Notes under the pieces: generated by a model
Databases searched by the model: none
Told to the model about the DNA's origin: nothing
Seen by the model: only the letters and a program-made list of their open reading frames with translations
In this document: piece after piece, positions 36,147-44,301 of the stretch
Layout of the letters: each line of letters begins with the position of its first letter
Numbering within the stretch: position 1 is the stretch's first letter
Made by a program: the position numbers and the translations under genes
Source: Achromobacter dolens
GTDB taxonomy: Bacteria; Pseudomonadota; Gammaproteobacteria; Burkholderiales; Burkholderiaceae_B
NCBI RefSeq assembly: GCF_902859745.1
Contig: NZ_CADIJW010000033.1
Span: 1-64,000 of the forward strand
DNA: 64,000 nt
Direction: 5' to 3'

Positions 36147-36956
36147 ATGGCAAAAAAATCGAAAGACGTTTATGGCGCAGAAGGCCAAAGCAACCTGCTC
36201 AACTTCGACCCAGCCAAGCTGACCCTCGTCACAGACGAAAACAGCCCGCTCTACGACGCGCGTGTCCATCTGCCGGTGGACGAAGCGCTGGCCCGCAATA
36301 TCGACTACCAGGGCGTGCTGGAACCCATCGCAGTCTCCAAGAACCCCAAGACCGGCGAAACCGAGGAGGTCTTCGGGCGCCAACGCGTCAAGGCGGCCCG
36401 TCTCGCCAACGAATGGCGGCGCCACCGCGGCGAGCCCGAGCGACAGATTCCCGCAGTTGTGTACGCCGGCAAGCGGCAATCGGCTCTGGACGCCATTGCT
36501 AGCGAGAACGAGGCCCGCACAGCCGACAGTCCGCTCGGCCGCGCCGAGAAGATGCGCCGGCACCTGGCATTGGGCAAAGGTGAAGACCAGATTGCCGTCA
36601 TCTACAACTGCAGCGTCGCCACGGTACGCGACACGCTGGCCCTTCTGGATAGCCCCAAGGTCGTGCAGGATGCCATCGAGGCCGGGCAAATCACCCTTAC
36701 CCATGCCAAAGCCCTGGCGAAACTCAAGCCCGAAGAGCAGCGCGCCAAGGTGGCCGACCTGGTCGCAGCTGGCAAGGACGCCACGCCCCACCAGCGCAGC
36801 CGCAAGCAAGCCGCCGTCATGGGCGAGCGGCCCCGTGTCAAATCTCGCAAGCAGATCCAGGCTGCCATGGTAGAGGCGCAGGGTGCCTATGCGGCGGCGC
36901 TGCGCTGGGTCTTGGGCGAAGAGGACGGGGCGCCACATGCCCGCAACCCAGACTGA
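36147..36956 (+). CDS. ParB-like nuclease-domain protein of the prophage island
   Basis: A 269-residue protein. The ParB/Spo0J N-terminal domain covers about 30-115 (IDYQGVLEPIAVSKNPKTGE, then VFGRQRVKAARLANEWRR, the family GxRR-type box). A helix-turn-helix follows (IAVIYNCSVATVRDTLALLDSP), then a basic C-terminus. GAAGACC precedes the ATG. Such proteins occur in prophages and plasmids for partition or regulation. No ParA ATPase is next to it, so partition is uncertain. Confidence 0.8.
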   Translation: MAKKSKDVYGAEGQSNLLNFDPAKLTLVTDENSPLYDARVHLPVDEALARNIDYQGVLEPIAVSKNPKTGETEEVFGRQRVKAARLANEWRRHRGEPERQIPAVVYAGKRQSALDAIASENEARTADSPLGRAEKMRRHLALGKGEDQIAVIYNCSVATVRDTLALLDSPKVVQDAIEAGQITLTHAKALAKLKPEEQRAKVADLVAAGKDATPHQRSRKQAAVMGERPRVKSRKQIQAAMVEAQGAYAAALRWVLGEEDGAPHARNPD

Positions 36957-37007
36957 ACTAACAGCGAAAACTAGGCCATATCAAAGCGAAAACTCAAAAC
37001 AGATGTG

Positions 37008-37760
37008 CTAACCCGTACTCTCGATAGCCCTTTGACTTTTCATATCTGCCAAGCACTTCTCAAGGAGGGGAAGAACGGTCATAACGGCCTTAAAGGCTCT
37101 ATCGGCGGGCAATCTTACGAAGTCGGGATGCCCTTTGTTGTCGAACAAATTCAGAGCATCTCGGCAGTCTTTTTTTATTACCTCGATGCGCCCAAATACA
37201 TCGACCAGTTCGATACCACTAGTTCCGGGCAAACAGAAAAGGTGCTCGAAGTATCGATCAAACTGATCTATGTCCAAGCTCCCTATTGCATTCAAAACTT
37301 CAGTACGCCAGGCATGTGCAGCGTCGAACTGACTTTGACTCATTCTGTCGCTAGATGCCCCTCGATCTATGGCAGCTCGCAGCGATGCAGGGTCCGCTTC
37401 AAATGCTCCAATCGCCGGTCCTAACATCATAAGGTCCCGTTTTAAGTTCGATAACGGCGCATGAATACGGCTAGCCAAGACGCGACCAAATTTCGCTTGC
37501 TTCATTTCGCTGAGCCGCTCCCCTCGTCTGGCCAACCATAGCGAGACTCCTACGGCCGCCGCTGTAGCAACTGCCGAGACGATTTGCCACCAGCTCTCTC
37601 CTGTAGTCGCGAATTGCCAACCGTGCAGACTGGCAACAAATGCACCGGAAAAACTCGCGGCACCAAGACACACAAAGAACTTCCATTCATCCCGGAAAAG
37701 TTTTCGGCAGTCCTTGAGAATCTTCTTAGATCGAATTTCCAGCGATTCACACCAGCCCAC
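37008..37760 (-). CDS. Membrane-anchored hypothetical protein (250 aa)
   Basis: A 250-residue protein with two hydrophobic helices near the N-terminus (FFVCLGAASFSGAFVASL and WWQIVSAVATAAAVGVSLWLA) followed by a cytosolic helical domain. The second helix matches the anchor of the 35431-36027 protein in pattern, suggesting distant relationship. It is convergent with the ParB-like gene, leaving 51 bp between stops. No enzymatic motif is seen. Confidence 0.6.
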   Translation of the reverse strand: MGWCESLEIRSKKILKDCRKLFRDEWKFFVCLGAASFSGAFVASLHGWQFATTGESWWQIVSAVATAAAVGVSLWLARRGERLSEMKQAKFGRVLASRIHAPLSNLKRDLMMLGPAIGAFEADPASLRAAIDRGASSDRMSQSQFDAAHAWRTEVLNAIGSLDIDQFDRYFEHLFCLPGTSGIELVDVFGRIEVIKKDCRDALNLFDNKGHPDFVRLPADRAFKAVMTVLPLLEKCLADMKSQRAIESTG

Positions 37761-37899
37761 TTTTGACCTCCCTGCTCGAATTATTTGGTCCGCATATTAG
37801 CTCACTCGGCAAGATAAATAATCTCCAAAGTTCGGCCAGGGAACCTGTCTGTTTTCCCCTTTACTACAACGATACCTAGCTCTCTAGTGAGGTCGAATA

Positions 37900-38115
37900 A
37901 TGTGCTTTCTGTCGGTTTGTTCAGGCATCGAGGCGGCAAGCGTGGCCTGGAACCCTCTCGGCTGGAAGGCAGTCGCCTTCAGCGAAATCGAGCCGTTCCC
38001 CTGCGCTGTCCTCGCCCACCATTACCCCGACACGCCCAACTTGGGCGATATGAACAAATACATCGAACGGCCCAGCTATCCGGCCCATAAACACCGCAAT
38101 GTGCCATTTCCATAA
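37900..38115 (+). pseudogene. N-terminal fragment of a phage DNA (cytosine-5) methyltransferase
   Basis: A 71-codon frame whose first 58 or so residues are the start of a C5-DNA methyltransferase: the SAM-binding motif I FLSVCSGIEAASVAW and the following AFSEIEPFPCAVLAHHYP with PNLGDM. Full enzymes have about 300-400 residues including the PC catalytic motif, which is absent. The frame ends in unrelated residues at a TAA. It is a deletion remnant and cannot methylate. Confidence 0.8.
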
Positions 38116-38462
38116 GCCACCCGTCCTAGCATTTTGAGCGGCTGACATGCAAGATTGCACCCGAATCAATCGGACGCTTTGACCTTCGCGTCTGCCTGCC
38201 ACGGGTTTACCGTCTGCTCATCGCTGCAATAGCAGAGATATCGGGATTGGCGTCCCGGACAGAACAGGCGGATGAACCGCCACAGAAGTTTTGTGGCGTC
38301 TTTTTTTGTCCGCAGCATGGCAAGTCCTCTTTGGGCGGGCCGTGTGGGGAGCCGCAAGGCTCACCGGTCCTGTTCCCGGCACGCCAACCTGCACGGTTCC
38401 GCCCGCCCGATTGGCGTCAGGTAGGCGGTTTTCCACCGCTTGAACAGAAAGGGTGTTCACCA
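38116..38462. other. Non-coding leader of the antirepressor gene
   Basis: No gene is supported here. It contains the terminator at 38278-38307 and short GC dyads (for example GCAAGGCTCACCGGTCC near 38358). AAAGGG near 38449 lies upstream of the antirepressor ATG. Confidence 0.4.
38278..38307 (+). terminator. Rho-independent terminator upstream of the antirepressor gene
   Basis: A 7-bp stem CGCCACA/TGTGGCG (38278-38284 with 38292-38298) and 7-nt loop, then TC and seven T. It ends rightward transcription after the methyltransferase remnant. Confidence 0.75.
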
Positions 38463-39161
38463 ATGGCCCAATCTCAAGGCGCGCTTGCGCTCAGCCAGTC
38501 CTCTTACACCTTCGAAGGTCACCCCGTGCGCATCTTCGTGCGCGACGGCGAGTCGTGGTTCGCCGCTGCCGACGTTTGCAGGGCACTGAAACTCACGAAC
38601 TCCCGAATGGCTCTCAAGGCGTTGGATGACGATGAAAAGGGTGTAAGTTCAACTGACACCCTTGGCGGCCCCCAAACCGTCGCCATCATTTCCAGGCCCG
38701 GTCTAGACACTCTGGTTCTGCATTGCCGGGATGCGATCAAGCCAGGAACACTGCCGCACCGTTTCCGCCGCTGGGTCACGCACGAAGTGCTCCCCAGCAT
38801 CCGCAGGACGGCCATGTACGCCGCCCCCGCCCGCGTCACCCTGGCCCAGACCATGGCCGCCGAGGTCGCCGCCATCGCCTACCGCACCGTGCTTCAAGCC
38901 GTGCTGGCCGGCGCCGAGGATATCGAAGGCAGCCGCTGGACGTTCGGCCTGCGTCAAGCGCCATCGGGGCGCGGGGAACACGGCTACGAGCCTTGGGCCT
39001 CTGCCCTGCCACGGGGCGCCGTCATCGGCACCCTGGACCGCCTGGCAGGAATGATCGCCACGCCCAACGGCTTGACGCCCACTGACGCCGACCTGGTGAA
39101 GCTCGGCCGCGCTTGCCTCGATCGGCTGAACCAGCACATTTCACACCGCGCCCAGCGGTAA
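38463..39161 (+). CDS. BRO-N domain phage antirepressor-like protein
   Basis: A 232-residue protein. The BRO-N domain (about 14-115) contains FEGHPVRIFVRDGESWFAAADVCRALKL and ends in LPHRFRRWVTHEVLPSIRRT, the classic end of this domain. The C-terminal part (about 120-232) is helical. BRO-N proteins bind DNA and often inactivate phage repressors. The start follows AAAGGGTGTTCACCA. Within the island it could counteract the CI-like repressor. Confidence 0.88.
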   Translation: MAQSQGALALSQSSYTFEGHPVRIFVRDGESWFAAADVCRALKLTNSRMALKALDDDEKGVSSTDTLGGPQTVAIISRPGLDTLVLHCRDAIKPGTLPHRFRRWVTHEVLPSIRRTAMYAAPARVTLAQTMAAEVAAIAYRTVLQAVLAGAEDIEGSRWTFGLRQAPSGRGEHGYEPWASALPRGAVIGTLDRLAGMIATPNGLTPTDADLVKLGRACLDRLNQHISHRAQR

Positions 39162-39234
39162 ACCCCACACCACCCTATGCCCTACCCGCCCAAATGGCGC
39201 GGGCGGGGCTTCTATTGCCCAATGCGAGGGAAAC

Positions 39235-39348
39235 ATGACCAAGCCGAACAGCGCCGCCCAGGCGCCCCCTCCAATGATGACCGTGCGCCCCAGTCATCAC
39301 CGCCACGCCGAAAGCCCGCCCCATGCGGGCTTTGCTTTGGAGACCTGA
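39235..39348 (+). CDS. Small hypothetical protein, 37 aa, directly before the DUF4224 gene
   Basis: A 37-codon frame with GAGGG about 5 bp before the ATG; its stop is followed immediately by the ATG of the DUF4224 gene. Composition is Pro/His/Ala rich with no recognised family. Tight spacing argues that it is translated, but it may only be a leader. Confidence 0.35.
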   Translation: MTKPNSAAQAPPPMMTVRPSHHRHAESPPHAGFALET

Positions 39349-39741
39349 ATGGAGGAGTACCTATCAGCGTCTGAACTCGCTGCGCTTGTTGAATGCAAGC
39401 CGAATCAGAAAAAGATGATGGAGCGTTGGCTCACGCGCAACGGCTGGCCCTTCGTCATTGGCAATACCGGTATCCCGCGAGTCATGCGGGCGTACCGAGA
39501 CCGGAAATTAGGAATATCCGATGGCAACCAGAAAGCCCGCCTCTCGCAAGGGCCGAACCGCGACGCCTTCCCACCTGGGAGAAAACACGCATTCAAAGAC
39601 TTTACAAGCGCGTCGGCGCGCAGCGTATTAGTTGGATCTACAAACATATTGACGGGAGGTCGCAAACCCTCGCTTCCAGCGAAATCGGAGACCGCGAAGG
39701 CAGGTTCGACGCCGAGCGCAAGGCGATGCGCGAGGCCATAG
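39349..39741 (+). CDS. DUF4224-domain protein, integrase-associated
   Basis: The first 55 or so residues (EEYLSASELAALVECKPNQKKMMERWLTRNGWPFV in segments, then MRAYRDRKLGI) form a DUF4224 domain. This is a small phage-encoded domain nearly always next to an integrase and possibly an excisionase-like factor. The frame as read is 130 codons and overlaps the integrase widely. If one extra base is present near 39530-39590, this protein would instead stop at 39631 after about 93 residues. Confidence 0.75.
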   Translation: MEEYLSASELAALVECKPNQKKMMERWLTRNGWPFVIGNTGIPRVMRAYRDRKLGISDGNQKARLSQGPNRDAFPPGRKHAFKDFTSASARSVLVGSTNILTGGRKPSLPAKSETAKAGSTPSARRCARP

Positions 39742-40670
39742 AAATCCAGCAGGGAGTTGTGGTTGCCAACTCGGTAGGCGAAATGATTGAGCGCTTTGAA
39801 CTGCTGGTGGACCCGGTCTACTACGCGGACCAATCGAAGGACGGCAGAAAAATCCGAAAGGCGATGTACTCCAACCTCACCAGCTTTTTCGGGCGAATGG
39901 ACCCTTCCCAGCTCACAACGCAACATGGCTATCAGTACCTGGAAGACCGCGCCAGCAGCGGCGCCCCCATCAAGGCAAACAAGGAAATCAGCCAGTTTTC
40001 TGTCATCTGCCACTATGGTGTCCGCTGGGGCCTGCTCGCGGCTAACCCCTTCATCAACATGATGAAGAACCGCAGCAACACGGAATCGAAGGCTGTACCG
40101 CGCCGGTTGATCCTGCGCTTCTACTTGTGGAGCTTGAAGCAAAGACAGAACTACCGCACGATGGGTTGCGCTGCGATGTTCACCTATCTCACCGGATTTC
40201 GCTCATCAGAAACCCGCCCCTTCCTGAAATCGGGTTTGCACAAGGATGCGGTGCGCGTCGTGGCAACGAAGCGGCGAAAGGGTGAAGTGGTAACCGAGAA
40301 AGAGCGCCTTTGGTCCAAGCGGCTCCGCTGCGTGGTTCGCCGTGCCCTGGAACGCGAGGACGCGGGCAGCAGCCCGTACCTGTTCGCGCCCACACGCCGG
40401 GCCAAGAGCTACACGCGCTGGGGTTGGGCTTCCAGTTGGAAGGACGCCATGCTGGCCTGGATCAGCACCTATGACGACAAGGTGGAAGAATCGACGCTGA
40501 CCAGCCACCCCATGTACTTCAACCTACAAGATATCCGGCCGGCGGCAATCACTGCGAAGCTTCAAAATCGAGACGCCGACGCATACGACTTTGCAGCCCA
40601 CGCGAACCCCGCGACGACCCATCGACACTACGACCGCAGACGCATAAAAACGGCTTCGGCGACCGAGTGA
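39521..40670 (+). CDS. Tyrosine-type site-specific integrase, N-terminus apparently frameshifted
   Basis: The catalytic protein runs in one frame to 40670. It has a SAM-like core-binding domain (about 39790-40060) and the catalytic domain with TYLTGFRSSET (Arg I), DIRPAAI (box II Arg) and AAHANPATTHRHYDRR, where Tyr is the nucleophile. A good start (ATG at 39521 after AGGA, reading ATRKPASRKGRT) is in another frame and hits a stop at 39629. The catalytic frame has no ATG/GTG/TTG until well inside the domain, apart from an ATG at 39393 within the DUF4224 gene. A one-base insertion near 39530-39590 explains both. Confidence 0.82.
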
Positions 40671-40756
40671 AATTCTAACGCGGGCTTTTTTGTTCTAACG
40701 CTTAACATCGCAGCGTTTTTGAAGATGCCCTAAGCTATTGTAATTATTAGGCTTTC

Positions 40757-40833
40757 TGGCGCGGCAGGAGGGGCTCGAACCCCCGACCCCGGGCTTAGAA
40801 GGCCCGTGCTCTATCCAGCTGAGCTACTGCCGC
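40757..40833 (-). tRNA. tRNA-Arg (anticodon TCT), probable integration site
   Basis: A complete 77-nt cloverleaf on the minus strand: acceptor GCGGCAG/CTGCCGC, D-arm AGCTCAGCTGGATAGAGC, anticodon loop CTTCTAA giving TCT, T-arm GGGGGTTCGAGCCCC and an encoded CCA end. The 3' end at 40757 faces the integrase gene 87 bp away, the usual layout for an island inserted into the tRNA 3' end. Confidence 0.97.
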
Positions 40834-40942
40834 GCGGTGTGTGACTGCCCGGAACCGGTCCGGGCGGCGCATTTTACCCTGTTGCGGACGGCCCGTGGCG
40901 CCGCCGGGCCGCGCGCTCCGGTTTATCAGTCGCGGGAACGGT

Positions 40943-41527
40943 TCATTCCTCGCCCAAATCGGCGTGGGTGGACACCCACAGCACCAGCGCGTCCTGCTTG
41001 CTCAGGCTGATCACCCGGTGGCCCATGCGGCTGTCGATATAGAAGCTTTCGCCCGCCTTCAGCCGGGCCGGTTCGTAGAACTCGGTGTACAGCTCGACCT
41101 CGCCCTCCAGCACGTAGACGAACTCCTCCCCGCCATGCCGGCTCCAGTCCTGGAATTCATCGAAGGAGCGCGCCTTGACGCGGGTATGGAACGGCATCAT
41201 GCGCTTGTGCGACAGCGCGGTGCAGAGCAGGCGGTGGTCGTAATACGGGGTTTCGTACTGGCGGCCCTCGCCCTGGCGGCTGAGGCTGCGGCGGCCGGTG
41301 CCCATGTGGGCGTCCGACGCGGTGAACAGTTCGGCCACGTCCAGCTCCAGGCCCGCGGCGATCTTGATCAGGTTGTCATAGGTGGGCGAGAGCAGGCCGT
41401 TCTCGATTTTCGAGAGCGTGGAGGTGGACACGCCGGTGGCCTGCGCCGCCTGCTTGAGCGTCCAATCGCGCGCCTGGCGCAGGGCTCGCAGCCGTTGTGC
41501 CAACACGCTCTGTTTGTTGCCTTGCAT
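40943..41527 (-). CDS. XRE-family regulator with cupin domain (PuuR-like)
   Basis: A 194-residue protein. The helix-turn-helix (about 8-62) reads LRALRQARDWTLKQAAQATGVSTSTLSKIENG in outline, and the cupin (about 110-190) includes GGEEFVYVLEGEVELYTEFYEPARL and SFYIDSRMGHRVISLS. PuuR-type regulators respond to amines or amino acids. It is the last gene of the leftward operon with the FAD oxidase and the amino-acid transporter, which it likely represses. Confidence 0.87.
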   Translation of the reverse strand: MQGNKQSVLAQRLRALRQARDWTLKQAAQATGVSTSTLSKIENGLLSPTYDNLIKIAAGLELDVAELFTASDAHMGTGRRSLSRQGEGRQYETPYYDHRLLCTALSHKRMMPFHTRVKARSFDEFQDWSRHGGEEFVYVLEGEVELYTEFYEPARLKAGESFYIDSRMGHRVISLSKQDALVLWVSTHADLGEE

Positions 41528-41539
41528 CTGTACACCCTG

Positions 41540-42832
41540 TCATGCCCGCGACTGCCGCTCCCGCCACCAATCGCGCGCCTGGTAAGACCAATATGTGAGT
41601 TGAACCGCCGCCGTGCCCAGCGCCCCGCCGTTCCACGCCAGTCCGAAGGGCTCGAACAGCCGGTAACGCTGGCTGTCACCGGAGATCCCTTCGGCCACGA
41701 CACGGCCGCCGATGGCGGTGGTGTTCATGCCGTGCCCGCCAAAGGCCGTGCAATACCAGACGTCGGGCGCCAGCCTGCCGATCTGCGGCATCAGGTGCCG
41801 CGCGTAGGCCATGCGCCCGGACCACGCGGTCTCGACGCGCAACCCCTGCAACTGGGGATAGACGCTGAGCAATTCGCGGCGCAGGGACTCGGCCAGGTCG
41901 GGCGGATCGTCGACACGGGTGGTGATTCTACTGCCCCAGCCGATGCGTCCGCCTTCCAGTACCCGGTAGTAGTTGCCGGCGCGGCGGTCGTCGCCGATGG
42001 CGGCCTGGGTGCGGATGGCTTCGCGCACCCGTTCGCCCAGCGGCTCGGTCAGCATGATGTAGGTGGCGATCGGCAGCATGGCGCGCCGCAACGCCGGCAC
42101 CACCCCATCGGTATAGCCGCCGGTGGCCAGCACCACGGTGCGCGCGTTGATCTCGCCAGCGGCGGTGCGCAATTGCTTGGCGGCCCCTTCCAGGCGGGCC
42201 TGGGTGACCGCGGAATCCTCGTGGATGCGCACCCCCAGCCGCGCGCACTCGCGCGCCAGGGCGCGGGCGTAGTTCAGCGGATGGAAGTGGAACGAGGACA
42301 GGTCCTCGATGCCCTGGAAGTAGACGTCGGATACCAGCCGTTCCCGCACCTCGGCGCGGCTCAATAGCCGCACGTCGCGGCCGAAGTCGCGCCACTGGTC
42401 CTCGCAATAGCGCCGCAGCGCGTCGCTGGCCCCGTAGCGCACCACCCGCAGGCGGCCGTCGACCTTGTGGGCGTCATCGATGCGCAGGTCGCGGATGTTG
42501 TCGCGGATGATCTCCACGCCCTCCATCGACAGCCGGTACAGTTGGCGGTAGTGATCCTCGTCGACGTGCTTGCGGATGGCGTCGGCGCCCGCCGAGAACG
42601 CCGGCGACACCGAGCCGCCGTTGCGGCCCGAAGCGCCCCAGGCGACGCGGCGCCCCTCCAGCAGCGTCACGGCGCGGCCGCGGCGGGCCAGTTCCAGCGC
42701 GGTGGTCAGGCCGGCCAGCCCGCCGCCGACGACGCAGACGTCGGTCTCGGCCGCGCCCGCCAGCGGCGGGTAGCAGGTCTGCGCATCGCCCAGCGTGCGC
42801 TTGTAATAGGTGTCGATGTACTCGGTAGCCAT
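41540..42832 (-). CDS. FAD-dependent amine/amino-acid oxidase (PuuB/AmaA-like, DAO family)
   Basis: A 430-residue flavoprotein. The N-terminal dinucleotide motif is DVCVVGGGLAGLTTALELARRG (about 31-52) with GRNGGSVSP downstream, and the C-terminal part has AFGGHGMNTTAIGG. It oxidises a secondary amine or amino acid. The N-terminal YYKRTLGDAQTCYPPLAG is close to gamma-glutamylputrescine oxidase, while the aldehyde dehydrogenase across the transporter operon is AmaB-like. L-pipecolate is therefore an attractive substrate, but this is inference. Confidence 0.82.
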   Translation of the reverse strand: MATEYIDTYYKRTLGDAQTCYPPLAGAAETDVCVVGGGLAGLTTALELARRGRAVTLLEGRRVAWGASGRNGGSVSPAFSAGADAIRKHVDEDHYRQLYRLSMEGVEIIRDNIRDLRIDDAHKVDGRLRVVRYGASDALRRYCEDQWRDFGRDVRLLSRAEVRERLVSDVYFQGIEDLSSFHFHPLNYARALARECARLGVRIHEDSAVTQARLEGAAKQLRTAAGEINARTVVLATGGYTDGVVPALRRAMLPIATYIMLTEPLGERVREAIRTQAAIGDDRRAGNYYRVLEGGRIGWGSRITTRVDDPPDLAESLRRELLSVYPQLQGLRVETAWSGRMAYARHLMPQIGRLAPDVWYCTAFGGHGMNTTAIGGRVVAEGISGDSQRYRLFEPFGLAWNGGALGTAAVQLTYWSYQARDWWRERQSRA

Positions 42833-42879
42833 GGTCGTGGGTCAGGGCCCGTGCGGGACTCTCGTCGGTGTGGGCGGGC

Positions 42880-43569
42880 CTAGTTCAGCCCGGCGCCCTG
42901 CAGCCCGCCGGTCAGGCGCTTCTCCAGCCAGGTGGCCAGGCGCAGCAGCGGGTAGCAGTACAGGAAGTAGATGGCGGCGATCATGCCGTAGATGAACAGC
43001 GATTTCGCCGGGAAGGTGATGATGAATACCTCGCCCTGGCGCGTCAGCTCGGTGATGCCGACCACCGAAAGGATGGCGGTGCTCTTGATCAGCATGACGT
43101 AGACGCCGCTCATGGGCTGCACGATCAAACGCATGGCCTGCGGCAGGATCACCAGCCTCAGGATCTGCAAGGGCCGCAGGCCCAGCGTCATGGCGCCCTC
43201 GGTCTGGCCGCGCGGCACGGCGCGGATGGCGCCGGTGACGATCTCTGCCACATAGCAGGATGTGTAGACCGACAGCGACACGAACGCCGCCGTGCCCGAG
43301 TCCCAGTGCAGCAGCTCGATGCCGGTGCTGGGCAGCACGAAATAGAAGATATAGAGCTGCACCAGGAACGGCGTGCCGCGCAGCACGTGGATGTACAGCC
43401 CCAGCAGTTGATGCAGGCCACGGATGCGGTAGCTGCGGATCACGCCGATCACGAAGCCCAGCAGCGAGCCGGCAATGATCGCCAGGAACGAGATCTTGAG
43501 CGTCTCCCAGAAGCCCTTGAGCAGGAAGGGCAGCACGACGCCGGCGGTGGACAGGTAGGAATCCAGCAT
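42880..43569 (-). CDS. Polar amino-acid ABC transporter permease (HisM type)
   Basis: A 229-residue membrane protein with five helices and the family EAA loop (AIRAVPRGQTEGAMTLGLRPLQILRLVILPQAMR in segments). It starts at the ATG at 43569 after GAGGT and is 2 bp from the stop of the partner permease. Together the two make the pore of a polar amino-acid importer. Confidence 0.9.
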   Translation of the reverse strand: MLDSYLSTAGVVLPFLLKGFWETLKISFLAIIAGSLLGFVIGVIRSYRIRGLHQLLGLYIHVLRGTPFLVQLYIFYFVLPSTGIELLHWDSGTAAFVSLSVYTSCYVAEIVTGAIRAVPRGQTEGAMTLGLRPLQILRLVILPQAMRLIVQPMSGVYVMLIKSTAILSVVGITELTRQGEVFIITFPAKSLFIYGMIAAIYFLYCYPLLRLATWLEKRLTGGLQGAGLN

Positions 43570-43571
43570 GC

Positions 43572-44264
43572 TTACCTCGCGTTCCAGGCCGGACCGGCCA
43601 GCCACAGGCTCACGCCGCGCGACAGCATCAGCATCACGGCGTAGATCAGCAGGTAGCCGGCGGCGATGGTCAGGAAGCTCTCGGTAGGCACGATACGGTC
43701 GCTGTTCATCTGCACGCCCGCGGCCACCAGTTCGAACACCGTGATCAGCGACAGCAGCGAGGTGTCCTTGATCAACACCGCGGTCTGCCCCAGCAGCGGC
43801 GGCAGCGTGTTGGCGAAGGCCTGCGGCAGCACCACGTAGCGCAGGCGCTGGTGGTAGTTCATGCCGCAGGCCTTGGCGCCTTCGATCTGGCCGCGCGGCA
43901 CCGACTCGATGCCGACGCGGATGATCTCGCTCATGTAGGCGGCGTGGTGCAGCGTCATCGCCAGGATGCCCAGCAGCATCTCGCTCCAGCCCTTGGCGCC
44001 GGGCACCAGCATCGGCACGGCGTAATACACCAGGTAGATCTGCACCAGCAGCGGGGTCGAGCGGATGAACTGCACGTAGCCCGCCACCGGCCGCCAGACC
44101 GCGGCGCGCGGCGACATGCGCGCCAGCGCCAGCGGCACGCCAGCCAGCACCGACAGCACCAGGCTGGCGCCGGCCGCGATCAGGGTATTGGCCAGGCCGG
44201 TGGCGAACTGGCCCGTGTACTGGCTGACGATGCGCCAGTTGTAGTAGTCGATCAGCCAGTCCAT
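43572..44264 (-). CDS. Polar amino-acid ABC transporter permease (HisQ type)
   Basis: A 230-residue membrane protein with about five helices. It has the typical VQFIRSTPLLVQIYLVYYAVP segment and the EAA loop IESVPRGQIEGAKACGMNYHQRLRYVVLPQA. It lies 37 bp after the binding-protein gene in the same operon. Confidence 0.9.
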   Translation of the reverse strand: MDWLIDYYNWRIVSQYTGQFATGLANTLIAAGASLVLSVLAGVPLALARMSPRAAVWRPVAGYVQFIRSTPLLVQIYLVYYAVPMLVPGAKGWSEMLLGILAMTLHHAAYMSEIIRVGIESVPRGQIEGAKACGMNYHQRLRYVVLPQAFANTLPPLLGQTAVLIKDTSLLSLITVFELVAAGVQMNSDRIVPTESFLTIAAGYLLIYAVMLMLSRGVSLWLAGPAWNAR

Positions 44265-44301
44265 GCGGGTCCTGTCGGTCGGTGGTGGCGAAGGCGCGCG
44301 A

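Larger units (their letters stand above)
30589..40756. mobile_element. Prophage-derived genomic island at tRNA-Arg
   Basis: The segment between the cro-like remnant and the tRNA holds a CI-like repressor, BRO antirepressor, ParB-like protein, DUF4224 protein, tyrosine integrase, a methyltransferase remnant and the ABC-3C operon. There are no capsid, tail or lysis genes, so it is a defective or satellite-like element. Several stretches (31.85-34.5 kb, 37.0-37.9 kb) are clearly AT-richer than the chromosome. The right edge is the tRNA 3' end. The left edge is inferred from the Cro truncation; I did not find a repeat of the tRNA end there. Confidence 0.75.
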
